Below, piece by piece: positions 33,419 to 41,849 of a DNA stretch of 64,000 nt; the first letter of the stretch is position 1, and each line of letters starts with the position of its first letter. Source of the stretch: Pseudalkalibacillus sp052246725 (GTDB taxonomy: Bacteria > Bacillota > Bacilli > Bacillales > Fictibacillaceae); NCBI GenBank assembly GCA_052246725.1, contig JBQQCL010000001.1; one strand, written 5' to 3'. The notes under the pieces are model-generated. The model saw nothing but the letters and a program-made list of their open reading frames with translations. It made no database searches and had not been told where the DNA came from. Both the position numbers and the translations under genes were made by a program.

Positions 33419-35041
33419 CTACGTCAAAACAGGCTTGTCCGATTTTACATTTTGGACACTTCCTGAAGCATTCAGGTAATTATGGGCAAATAGCATGAAT
33501 TCGATCGCCATTCGTTTCTCAGGATTAGACATGAAATCATCACCCAACAGCTTTTCGAGTTTTTCAAGGCGATAATATAACGTTTGTCGTACGATGAATA
33601 GCTGTTCTGCGGTTTCCTTTTTAGAGCCGCTGCAGGCTAGGTAGGTCCTCAATGTCTGCAAGAGCTTGCCGTTGTATTTCTGATCGTATTCGATGACAGG
33701 ATTCAAGTATTCGTTGATCATGTTCTGGAACTCTTTCTGTGTTTTGACCAAACTGATTACCCTGTACATATGTAAGTCTTCATAATAGTTGCAGAATTGT
33801 TCAGGCAGTAAATTCCTTTGTAGCTTGATCGTTTCGACAGCCGTCTCATAGCTTCTCCCGATATCACTTAACGACTCGGTATATTGCCCCACAGCTATAC
33901 TCTTAATTTGACAAGCATGTTTTTTCAGAAATTCCGTATGGAACACCCTTTGCATTCCTTTGCCTAGTCGCTGTTTCCAAGAACCAGCTCCACGTTTATT
34001 AAGCAGGATATACACCGTATACCCATGCTTTTCCGTAGCGATCAGGTGGAAACCTTGTTGTTCAAAAATAGCCCTGATGAAGAGATTCAGATAAGTGATA
34101 TCTGAGCTAGACGTTGCGGACGGCAGTTTACATATCGCTACTGTACCGCCCAGGACATTCATCTTTCCTTCATAATAAATCAGGTTCTCTGAGGTTTCTT
34201 GTTCATTGTGTTCTCCATCGAGCCAATTGTTGATCCATTCATTCTTTTCCGTCCGACGTCTCTCTTCAACATACATTTCGCGAAGAAATAGTTGGGCTAG
34301 GACCGTCGTTGTCCGATCAAGAATAAGCAGATCGAACTCATTGATCTCCCGTTCCTTTGAAACAATGAAAATTTCTCCGTATTCTTGTTCCATCACAGGT
34401 ACGTGCCGGTGGCTGATAAAAGGAGAATCACCTGACTGATCAATGTATGTAAGAAGGGAACCCTGGTCATCTCCATTCAATTCAGGCACGTACACATCCT
34501 CATCGTTCGTTGTTTTCATCAACACTTGCAAGCCTGTATACTCATTCATCAATTTGAGCATTTCTAGACTATTTTCGATCGTCAGTAATTTTTGGTTCAA
34601 TTTTTGTGAATATTCCTCGAGATCCTGAATCATCTGATAGTGCTGATTAATCAACTGGACATGGATATCTTGCGTGATGTTGACGAACTGGACTTCCTCT
34701 AAAAATAAGATGATTGGAAAACGATGGTGGTCGGCCAGCTTGATTACTTCTTCAGAAATCGTTTCGGTATAAGTCCCGATTTCGATACAAAGACCAGCCG
34801 CACCACAATCGATCAGTTGTTCAAGAAAGTCTATCAGTAAAGCGTCATTGTCTTTCCAGACGACACCCGTCGATAGAATGAGTTCATTGCCGTTCAACAG
34901 CTTCCGTATGTTCGGAACCTCCACGACATGAACCCATTTCACCTGTCGGGTCAGCCCTTCACTTCCTGCAATCACTTCCGTTTTCTCAAAGTGCTTCCTG
35001 CTTAAAATATCTTTTACAGCTAAACTCGAATGATGTTGCAA
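33419..35041 (-). CDS. pucR: PucR-family transcriptional regulator
   Basis: 540 aa with the usual three parts: N-terminal purine-catabolism domain (VKDILSRKHFEKTEVIAGSEGLTRQVKWVHVVEVPNIRKLLNGNELILSTGVVW), a central GGDEF-like/coiled segment, and the C-terminal HTH_30 domain (LLQTLRTYLACSGSKKETAEQLFIVRQTLYYRLEKLEKLLGDDF). PucR proteins activate purine or pyrimidine catabolic genes. Start taken at TTG 35041 behind GGAG nine bases upstream; no ATG fits. Sits inside the catabolic cluster and is the probable activator. Confidence 0.9.
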   Translation of the reverse strand: MQHHSSLAVKDILSRKHFEKTEVIAGSEGLTRQVKWVHVVEVPNIRKLLNGNELILSTGVVWKDNDALLIDFLEQLIDCGAAGLCIEIGTYTETISEEVIKLADHHRFPIILFLEEVQFVNITQDIHVQLINQHYQMIQDLEEYSQKLNQKLLTIENSLEMLKLMNEYTGLQVLMKTTNDEDVYVPELNGDDQGSLLTYIDQSGDSPFISHRHVPVMEQEYGEIFIVSKEREINEFDLLILDRTTTVLAQLFLREMYVEERRRTEKNEWINNWLDGEHNEQETSENLIYYEGKMNVLGGTVAICKLPSATSSSDITYLNLFIRAIFEQQGFHLIATEKHGYTVYILLNKRGAGSWKQRLGKGMQRVFHTEFLKKHACQIKSIAVGQYTESLSDIGRSYETAVETIKLQRNLLPEQFCNYYEDLHMYRVISLVKTQKEFQNMINEYLNPVIEYDQKYNGKLLQTLRTYLACSGSKKETAEQLFIVRQTLYYRLEKLEKLLGDDFMSNPEKRMAIEFMLFAHNYLNASGSVQNVKSDKPVLT

Positions 35042-35106
35042 GTTTGGACACTCCGATCTGTGAACATCGTTGTCATAGTGGAAATTTCGAAAAGTGTCAA
35101 GAATTC

Positions 35107-35343
35107 TTATGAGCTGCTCATCGGCAAATACTTTTCCAATGTCCGAAGCATACGCTGATAAGATTCTTGTTCATCAAAATCATCTGAACGCCAATTCCTG
35201 AATACCCAGTCTGCTAATTCCTGAGGTGTATTGAAAAACTCCCCGCTGGAATCCGCTTTTCTTAGCATATAACGTCCGTTGTCCTCATCAATCGTCACTT
35301 CACATGGAAACATGCTTTCTTTGCACTTCAGTGAAAATTCCAT
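35107..35343 (-). CDS. Small protein inside pyrimidine cluster, unknown (78 aa)
   Basis: 78 aa with a strong GAGGAGA site eight bases before the ATG. Looks like a small alpha/beta protein: FSLKCKESMFPCEVTIDEDNGRYMLRKADSSGEFFNTPQELADWVFRNW, then a helical tail. Two Cys near the N-terminus (residues 6 and 13). No family recognised. Position between the permease and pucR in a catabolic cluster suggests a pathway-linked role, but nothing in the sequence shows one. Confidence 0.6.
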   Translation of the reverse strand: MEFSLKCKESMFPCEVTIDEDNGRYMLRKADSSGEFFNTPQELADWVFRNWRSDDFDEQESYQRMLRTLEKYLPMSSS

Positions 35344-35389
35344 TGAAGATCTCCTCTCATTTTTGCTTTGTTCAATTTTAACGTTGAGT

Positions 35390-35492
35390 AGAACGTTTCT
35401 TTAAGCGAATTCGCGACACTCCTGCGGCTCGCCCGCGGATAGGGAGTGAATTCTGCAAAAAGAAACAGTTAAACAAAGCCTCTTTTTAAAGG
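35390..35492. repeat. Hairpin repeat between small genes
   Basis: GTTTCTTTAAGCGAATTCGCGACACTCC and its imperfect inverse around GGGAGTGAATTCTGC..AAGAAAC enclose GCGGCTCGCCCGCGG. Same words as the repeat at 57053-57240. Folds as a long imperfect hairpin. Confidence 0.65.
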
Positions 35493-35493
35493 A

Positions 35494-35706
35494 TCAAACG
35501 TTTTGGCGTTGCTGAAATATCAGATTGGAAAAGTATTTTCGAGCATCAGCTGTTTTGATATGAAGTGTTTCGGCTTCTTCTCCAAGCTTTACAAACGTCA
35601 GGAAAGCTCCACTTAAGTTTTCCTGAACGTCTTTTATGGCATATCCTTTCTCAAGCATATGATCGATTTTCTCCCGTTCTAGAAGATATTCCTGATAATC
35701 TGACAT
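35494..35706 (-). CDS. Small protein inside pyrimidine cluster, unknown (70 aa)
   Basis: 70 aa from the ATG at 35706 with AGAGGAGG upstream; the longer frame to 35763 runs across the permease stop. Predicted mostly helical (SDYQEYLLEREKIDHMLEKGYAIKDVQENLSGAFLTFVKL), then LHIKTADARKYFSNLIFQQRQ. Soluble, no Cys. Directly downstream of the NCS1 permease gene (58-base gap), so cotranscribed. No family recognised. Confidence 0.6.
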   Translation of the reverse strand: MSDYQEYLLEREKIDHMLEKGYAIKDVQENLSGAFLTFVKLGEEAETLHIKTADARKYFSNLIFQQRQNV

Positions 35707-35764
35707 ATAGAACCTCCTCTGTATCAATGTCTCCTTTTTTCTTTCATAACCTGGATGTATCAAA

Positions 35765-37225
35765 TCACTTTGCGTCCTTCAACTCAACAGGCTCATTTTC
35801 ATCATCAAGGTTCCAGTCACGGCCAACTGTAATGCCGAGAAACTTCTCATCACTCGGATCTTCAATTTCAGCTTGTTTGTATTTTTGGAAATACCAGTAC
35901 TTACAAAGTAAATAGTAACAAGCCGCTCCTAATACGAATCCGATCAAGAAGGAGTAATTCGGGAAGAAGTAAGATACGACAGCTCCGATGACCCATGCAA
36001 TAAAGCCTGCCACGTTTACTCCGCCAGCGTATTTGAACTGTCCATCTGTTTTATATAAATCATAGACGTTCACACGGCGTTTCCTCAGCAAATAATAATC
36101 AGCGAATAATATCCCGACGATAGCTGATAGGATGCCCCCTACGATAAGCAATACTGGAATGATGACCCCAAACAGGCTCCACGGTTGAACGACTGTACCG
36201 ACGACACCTGCAGCAAATACACCCGCCCAAAACGGAAATTTAGGTCCTCCAACATTCGAGAAGATCGTCGCTGCAGGAACGATATTCGCTGAAATATTCG
36301 TTGACCATTGGGCGAGGACAATCATCAGCAATAGAATTGCCAGCACGAGTCCAGTGGCTGTTTCTTGAAGAGCAAGGACAGGGTCATAGTTTTGAACAGC
36401 GATATAAGCGACCGCACCGATGATGATCATGAAGGTTTGAGTCAACGGCAGAGCGATCAAACTACCGACAATGGCACCTTTGTTCCGTTTGAACCAATTA
36501 TGCTCAAACTTTGGTGCTTTAATGAAGCGTGAAATGGATGGAATATCAGCAGAGAGTGTAGCCCAAAAGCCCATGTTACTGAAGATGACGACTAAAAATG
36601 CAGTAAACGCTGCTCCGCCTGTCACAGGGTTTTCAGCCCAAGACCATACGTTTCTACCTTCGGCTGCGGCGGTACCCGATAATTCAAGATACATCCAGAT
36701 TGAAATGAGGATGATCGTCGGTGCTGCCATATCGGCGAACCGCTCGACCGCTTTGATTCCTAATGCTGTATTCAACAACTGCAAGAATGCGAAAACAAAG
36801 AAACATGCAAGCCAGTTATCGAATCCCCATAACATATTCAAAATACCGTTCATCGCTGTTGCCCCAAAATACGTATTGATCCCGAACCACATGGATGCAG
36901 CTACTCCACGGACGATGGAAGGGATATGTGTCCCGATTGTTCCAAACGGAGCACGCATATAGACCGGAAACGACACACCGTGTTCAATCCCTATATCTGC
37001 AATCAATGAAATGAAAAGTCCGATCGCAATCGATCCAATGAGGGTTGCCAATACGACGAGAGGTAAAGGCAGCGACATGACCCCTGCTCCACCAATTGCA
37101 AATGTCGCAAGTACAACAACCATACCAACCCACATGAAGGAAAAACCCAGTGTTGTAATCTTTCTCCCGTCCTGACTGATTGGCAGCAGGTCAGGAGATT
37201 TCAAATAACTTTCCTGTTTTTTCAT
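35765..37225 (-). CDS. NCS1-family permease (uracil/cytosine/allantoin type)
   Basis: 486 aa from ATG 37225 with GAGGAG nine bases upstream. Twelve membrane helices in the NCS1 arrangement; the N-terminal helix 1 WVGMVVVLATFAIGGAGVMSLPL and helix 3 FPVYMRAPFGTIGTHIPSIVRGVAASMWFGINTYFGATAMNGIL are typical. NCS1 proteins import nucleobases, hydantoins or allantoin by cation symport. Position between hydA and pucR points to uracil, thymine or a dihydropyrimidine as substrate. Confidence 0.92.
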   Translation of the reverse strand: MKKQESYLKSPDLLPISQDGRKITTLGFSFMWVGMVVVLATFAIGGAGVMSLPLPLVVLATLIGSIAIGLFISLIADIGIEHGVSFPVYMRAPFGTIGTHIPSIVRGVAASMWFGINTYFGATAMNGILNMLWGFDNWLACFFVFAFLQLLNTALGIKAVERFADMAAPTIILISIWMYLELSGTAAAEGRNVWSWAENPVTGGAAFTAFLVVIFSNMGFWATLSADIPSISRFIKAPKFEHNWFKRNKGAIVGSLIALPLTQTFMIIIGAVAYIAVQNYDPVLALQETATGLVLAILLLMIVLAQWSTNISANIVPAATIFSNVGGPKFPFWAGVFAAGVVGTVVQPWSLFGVIIPVLLIVGGILSAIVGILFADYYLLRKRRVNVYDLYKTDGQFKYAGGVNVAGFIAWVIGAVVSYFFPNYSFLIGFVLGAACYYLLCKYWYFQKYKQAEIEDPSDEKFLGITVGRDWNLDDENEPVELKDAK

Positions 37226-37271
37226 TACAATCACTCCTCATACCCTTTAAATAGTGCAATTGGTGTGAATC

Positions 37272-37333
37272 ATGGTGGTTTCATAATATGCTGCCTCGTA
37301 ACCTCCTTAGCACTTTATGTTTGAAACCACCAT
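37272..37333. promoter_or_regulatory. Long-range inverted repeat in permease leader
   Basis: Perfect 12-base arms ATGGTGGTTTCA and TGAAACCACCAT separated by 38 bases, between hydA and the permease gene. The loop, read on the coding strand, contains AAGGAGG. No T-run follows, so it is more like an mRNA-processing or translational control structure than a terminator. Confidence 0.55.
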
Positions 37334-37384
37334 CGTCCCCAGTTTCCATGGGAATCAGAACCGGGAACAATGGCAGCTGAGACA

Positions 37385-38800
37385 CTAGATTGTCAGTTTT
37401 TCATCAACTGGCTTTAACAACTGGTTATAACGAGCGCGTTTCAGATAATTACCGGTTCCAGGCTTACCGACAAACTGCTTATCACGAATGACGAACTCCC
37501 CACGTGAAAGGACGGATACTGCTTCTCCCGTGACTTTCATTCCTTCAAACGCATTGTAATCGACCGCCATATGATGCGCTTTTGCTGAAATCGTACGTTC
37601 GACATTCGGGTCGAAAATCACGATATCTGCGTCCGCGCCGACTGTGATCGTTCCTTTCTTCGGGAACAATCCGAACAGTTTCGCAATTCGTGTCGACATG
37701 ATATCGACGAATTGGTTCAACGTAATCCTGCCTTTTTTTACTCCTTCAGAAAATAGAATGCTGACACGATCTTCTATCATTGGCCCGCCATTCGGAATCT
37801 TAGAGAAATCACCTTTCCCTAAATCTTTTTGTCCTTTGAAATCAAAGGAACATTGATCTGATCCTAATGTTTGCAGTTGACCGTTTTTCAACGCATTCCA
37901 AAGGACATTCTGGTTCCATTTTTCACGTAGCGGCGGGGACCAAACGTACTTAGCCCCTTCAAAATCAGGTTTTTCAAGGTAAGTTTGATCAAGCGTCAAG
38001 TATTGTGGGCATGTTTCCCCCCACACATCGAATCCTTTATTTCTTGCTTCTGCAATCTTCTCAACAGCATCTGCACATGAAACATGAACGACATACAACT
38101 GCGACTTCGTCAGACCAGTCAGTTGAGCAGCTCTTCCAGTCGCTTCTCCTTCCACCTCTGGCGGGCGTGTCAACGCATGGTAAATCGGGTCAGTCTGCCC
38201 TTTTTCCAACGCTTCCTTCACAAGGTAATCGATGACATCTCCGTTTTCCGCATGGACCATGACAAGACCGCCTTGTTCTTTAGCCATGATAAGCGTTTTG
38301 AACAGTGTTTCATCATCAGCCTGGAACACATTTTTGTAGGCCATGAACACTTTGAAAGAAGTGATTCCTTCTTTATCCATGATTTGAGGCAATTGATTGA
38401 GCACATCTTCGTTCAATTCCGAAATCATCAAGTGGAAGCTGTAATCGATTACGGCTTTATCTTTCGATTTTGCATGCCATACATCAATCGCATTCTGGAG
38501 AGGTTCCCCTTTATTGGTTAAGCAAAAGTCGATCACCGTCGTGGTACCCCCGAAAGCTGCCGCAATGGTCCCTGTTTCAAAGTCATCCTTGGATACTGTT
38601 CCTCCGAATGGCATCTCCAAGTGTGTATGAGGATCGATTCCCCCAGGGAAGACATAGCACCCTTTCGCATCAATTTTTTCTGCACCCTGGTCATCGAGGT
38701 TTTCACCTATTGCGATAATCCGCTCGTTTTCTATTAAAATATCAGCACTATACGTATCCGAAGCTGTGACAATCGTTCCGTTCTGAATGATTTTTTTCAC
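37385..38800 (-). CDS. hydA: Dihydropyrimidinase (D-hydantoinase)
   Basis: 471 aa. Opens dihydrouracil/dihydrothymine to N-carbamoyl-beta-alanine/-aminoisobutyrate. Amidohydrolase metal site: first two His in GGIDPHTHLEMPFGG, the carbamylated Lys in TSFKVFMAYKN, His in VMVHAENGD and LYVVHVSC, and the Asp in GSDQCSF. The GTG at 38800 is preceded by GGAGGAGA at about eight bases; a TTG at 38806 is too close. The approximately 215-bp repeat (copy B) lies between this gene and preA and ends near its ribosome binding site. Confidence 0.95.
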   Translation of the reverse strand: MKKIIQNGTIVTASDTYSADILIENERIIAIGENLDDQGAEKIDAKGCYVFPGGIDPHTHLEMPFGGTVSKDDFETGTIAAAFGGTTTVIDFCLTNKGEPLQNAIDVWHAKSKDKAVIDYSFHLMISELNEDVLNQLPQIMDKEGITSFKVFMAYKNVFQADDETLFKTLIMAKEQGGLVMVHAENGDVIDYLVKEALEKGQTDPIYHALTRPPEVEGEATGRAAQLTGLTKSQLYVVHVSCADAVEKIAEARNKGFDVWGETCPQYLTLDQTYLEKPDFEGAKYVWSPPLREKWNQNVLWNALKNGQLQTLGSDQCSFDFKGQKDLGKGDFSKIPNGGPMIEDRVSILFSEGVKKGRITLNQFVDIMSTRIAKLFGLFPKKGTITVGADADIVIFDPNVERTISAKAHHMAVDYNAFEGMKVTGEAVSVLSRGEFVIRDKQFVGKPGTGNYLKRARYNQLLKPVDEKLTI

Positions 38801-38821
38801 GACCAAATCTCCTCCAGACTT

Positions 38822-39055
38822 TTTTTATTAGTTTGTTTCGCAAACGTTGTTGCTCTTGAAAGTCGTTGATTTCCGCTCCAGGATGCTCGCTTTCCGCGGG
38901 GCGTGCGGTGAGCCCACTCGTCGCCTTGCGACATTGAATGGTCTCACCTGTCCCGCTGATCCCGCAGGAGTCTCGCACCTTGCTCTCCAATCAACTTGTA
39001 CAAGGTGTTTATTAAAAAAATGACTCAAAAGCAACAATCTTTTAGAAAAGAGCCT
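38822..39055 (-). repeat. Large (~215 bp) intergenic repeat, copy B (uninterrupted)
   Basis: Reverse complement of copy A at 12893-13222, with the same GATTGTTGCTTTTGAGTC left end, GACTCCTGCGGGATCAGC core, GCACGCCCCGCGGAAAGC and right end GACTTTCAAGAGCAACAACG. Lacks the R85 insertion present in copy A, so it represents the empty site. Inserted in the middle of the pyrimidine operon in the sense direction. Open frames within it are artefacts. Confidence 0.92.
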
Positions 39056-40342
39056 TTATTTAATAGGATCGGCACTCTGGCTCCGTAGTGCCCCTAAAGT
39101 TGCCTGCCGGTCATTCCAGGTCATCGGCTGGTGCTCACTAGAAACCTCAACCATATCGATCGCTCCATCGACAGGACAGACGATTGAACAAAGATTACAA
39201 CCGACACAATCCTCTTCACGTACTTCCAAATAGGAATTACCATGTCCGTCCTTCAGCATATCGATACACTGATGCGATGTATCCTCACAAGCAATGTGGC
39301 ACTTGTTACAGTTGATACAAACATCGTTGTTGATACGGGCTACGATTTTATAATTGAGGTCAAGGTTGCCCCAATCCGAATACTTCGGAACTGACTTCCC
39401 TACAATCTCCTGTACAGAAGCAATCCCTTTTTCATCAAGGTAGTTGTTCAACCCATCGATCATATCCTCTACGATACGGAACCCATGATGCATGGCAGCT
39501 GTACAAACTTGTACGTTAGAAGCCCCCATCAGCATGAACTCGACCGCATTCTGCCAATTCGAAACGCCACCCATGCCTGAAATCGGTACATTGATTCTTG
39601 GGCTGCGCGCACATTCTCCGACCATATTCAAAGCAATCGGTTTTACTGCCGGTCCACAATAACCGCCATGCGCTCCTTTTCCACCAACATGCGGGATCGT
39701 ATTCCATGAATCCAAATCCACACCTGCTAAACTATTGATCGTGTTGATCATGCTGATCGCATCGGCACCACCACGGGCAGCCGCTTCAGCCGTCGCAGTG
39801 ATATCCGTGATGTTAGGCGTCAGTTTGACAATGACCGGTGTCTGTGCGGCTTCTTTTGCCCAGTAGGTCTGTTTCTCAACAAGTTCAGGAACCTGCCCTG
39901 AAGCGGATCCCATCCCTCTCTCTGCCATACCGTGAGGACATCCGAAATTCAACTCAAGACCATCTACTCCGACTTCTTCTACCTTCTTCACGATTTCATG
40001 CCACTTCTCTTGTTGTGGTTCGACCATCAGGGAAGCGACAACGGTATGGTTCGGAAAGCGTTTTTTTGTTTCATAGATTTCCTGAAGGTTCACTTCAAGC
40101 GGACGGTCTGTGATCAACTCGATATTGTTGAATCCGGCGACACGTTGTCCGTTGAAGCTGACTGCAGCAAAACGGGAAGAAACGTTCAAGATCGGGTCTC
40201 CAAGAGTCTTCCAAACAGCTCCACCCCATCCCGCTTCAAACGCTCTCTGTACCTGGTAACCTGAGTTCGTCGGAGGTGCTGATGCGAGCCAAAATGGGTT
40301 CGGTGATTCAATTCCAGCCAGGTTCGTCCTTAAATCTGCCAT
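39056..40342 (-). CDS. preA: NAD-dependent dihydropyrimidine dehydrogenase, PreA subunit
   Basis: 428 aa. Catalytic FMN subunit reducing uracil/thymine to the 5,6-dihydro form. N-terminal dihydroorotate-dehydrogenase-like barrel (NPFWLASAPPTNSGYQVQRAFEAGWGGAVWKTL; LELNFGCPHGMAERGMGSASGQ; VPISGMGGVSNW) and a C-terminal 2x[4Fe-4S] ferredoxin domain (CINCNKCHIACEDTSHQC and CVGCNLCSIVCPVDGAI). The catalytic Cys-bearing loop in FGCPHGM is present. Paired with PreT immediately upstream. AAGGGGAG site before the ATG. Confidence 0.96.
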   Translation of the reverse strand: MADLRTNLAGIESPNPFWLASAPPTNSGYQVQRAFEAGWGGAVWKTLGDPILNVSSRFAAVSFNGQRVAGFNNIELITDRPLEVNLQEIYETKKRFPNHTVVASLMVEPQQEKWHEIVKKVEEVGVDGLELNFGCPHGMAERGMGSASGQVPELVEKQTYWAKEAAQTPVIVKLTPNITDITATAEAAARGGADAISMINTINSLAGVDLDSWNTIPHVGGKGAHGGYCGPAVKPIALNMVGECARSPRINVPISGMGGVSNWQNAVEFMLMGASNVQVCTAAMHHGFRIVEDMIDGLNNYLDEKGIASVQEIVGKSVPKYSDWGNLDLNYKIVARINNDVCINCNKCHIACEDTSHQCIDMLKDGHGNSYLEVREEDCVGCNLCSIVCPVDGAIDMVEVSSEHQPMTWNDRQATLGALRSQSADPIK

Positions 40343-40382
40343 TCTATTACTCCCCTTTCTTCTATGTTCTCCGTAGCAGTTC

Positions 40383-41750
40383 CTATGCTGTCACTGTTTC
40401 TTCTTTATATAACTTGTGGATTGCGTAAGCTGCTTTTTTCCCTTGTTGGGCAGCAGTGACGACCATCGCTTCTCCTTTTCCTTTTCCAAAAACGATATCG
40501 CCGCAGGCAAACACCTTCGGATTCGAGGTACGATAAGACTCTGAAACTTGTACGACACCATCGATATGTTCAAGATTGAACTGATCGATCAAACTTTGGT
40601 GTCTCGTTTGACCAATCGCTTTGATAACAGCATCGACAGGTAAAGTGAAATTGGATCCTTCGACCGGGACCGGACGCCTTCTACCATCTGCTCCGGGTAT
40701 TCCGAGTTCCATTTTGATGCATTCGATCGCTTTGACACGCCCCTTTTCATCTCCATGGATTTTGACAGGCTGCGTCAACCAGCGGAATTCTACACCATCC
40801 TGCTTAGCAAATTCGTATTCGAAATCATAAGCACTCATCTCATCTTGTGTTCGTCGATAAAGGATTTTTACATTGCCGGCACCTAGACGGACTGAACAAG
40901 TCGCACCATCGATTGCAGTGTTCCCTGCACCAATGACGACCACGTTCTTTCCGACAAGAGCATTGGATAGAGATTTCGTTTTCGTGTCTTTGACGAACTC
41001 AATTGCGTCATGAACACCTTCCAACTCCTCCCCATCAATTCCGAGATCCGGCACATGACCCATGCCAGCTGCTAAAACAACATGATCGAAAGCATCCAAC
41101 ATTTCATCCGCAGAAATATCCCTTCCTACTGCTGTATTGGTCCGGATCTTTACATCAAGACCTTTAACTTGATCGACTTCCCAATACGAGATTTCTTGCG
41201 GCAGGCGGAAGGATACGATTCCGTATGTATTCAAGCCTCCTGCTGTCGGTGATGCTTCAAAAATCGTCACATCGTATCCCAGCAATGCCAGCTCACGTGC
41301 TGCTGATAGACCAGCAGGACCACCTCCGACAATGGCAACCGATTTTCCATTGCTTTGACCTTTTTGGAATAACACCTGATCGTTCTTGATTGCCCAATCC
41401 GTGGCATAGCGTTGCAAGTCACCAATCATGATCGGCTTAGTGGAATGATTGAGGACACAAGCCCCTTCACATAATTCTTCTGTCGGACAGACACGCGCGC
41501 AGCTCGCACCGACTGGGTTCGCTGTCATGATCGTCTTTGCAGAACCTTTTACATTTCCAGATGCGATTTTTTTAATAAACGTTGGAATGTCAATGCCGGT
41601 GGGACATGCCTGTATACAGGGTGCATCATAGCAATAAAGACACCGGTTTGCTTCTTCAACCGCTTCACGTTCGGATAGTGCTGGATGGACTTCTTGAAAG
41701 TTTTTCGGAAGTTCTGTCAGTGAAATATGCAGCTTTTCAGATTTCCCCAC
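40383..41750 (-). CDS. preT: NAD-dependent dihydropyrimidine dehydrogenase, PreT subunit
   Basis: 455 aa from a GTG preceded by AAAGGGGG at seven bases; the frame's first ATG lies too far upstream. FAD/NAD electron-transfer subunit: N-terminal Fe-S helical domain with Cys cluster (CLYCYDAPCIQACPTGIDIP; GASCARVCPTEELCEGAC), FAD motif VAIVGGGPAGLSAARELALLGYDVTIFEA, NAD motif VVVIGAGNTAIDGATCSVRLG, and the terminal VFACGDIVFGKG. Feeds NADH electrons to PreA. 40 bases separate the two genes. Confidence 0.95.
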   Translation of the reverse strand: MGKSEKLHISLTELPKNFQEVHPALSEREAVEEANRCLYCYDAPCIQACPTGIDIPTFIKKIASGNVKGSAKTIMTANPVGASCARVCPTEELCEGACVLNHSTKPIMIGDLQRYATDWAIKNDQVLFQKGQSNGKSVAIVGGGPAGLSAARELALLGYDVTIFEASPTAGGLNTYGIVSFRLPQEISYWEVDQVKGLDVKIRTNTAVGRDISADEMLDAFDHVVLAAGMGHVPDLGIDGEELEGVHDAIEFVKDTKTKSLSNALVGKNVVVIGAGNTAIDGATCSVRLGAGNVKILYRRTQDEMSAYDFEYEFAKQDGVEFRWLTQPVKIHGDEKGRVKAIECIKMELGIPGADGRRRPVPVEGSNFTLPVDAVIKAIGQTRHQSLIDQFNLEHIDGVVQVSESYRTSNPKVFACGDIVFGKGKGEAMVVTAAQQGKKAAYAIHKLYKEETVTA

Positions 41751-41849
41751 GTCAAAGCCCCCTTTTGGAGTTGTTAGTTTGTTTTCAAAACACATGAATA
41801 AAGGTGACTAAAACCCTGGTGTAAAGTCATAAGTCACCTTATTTGCCGT

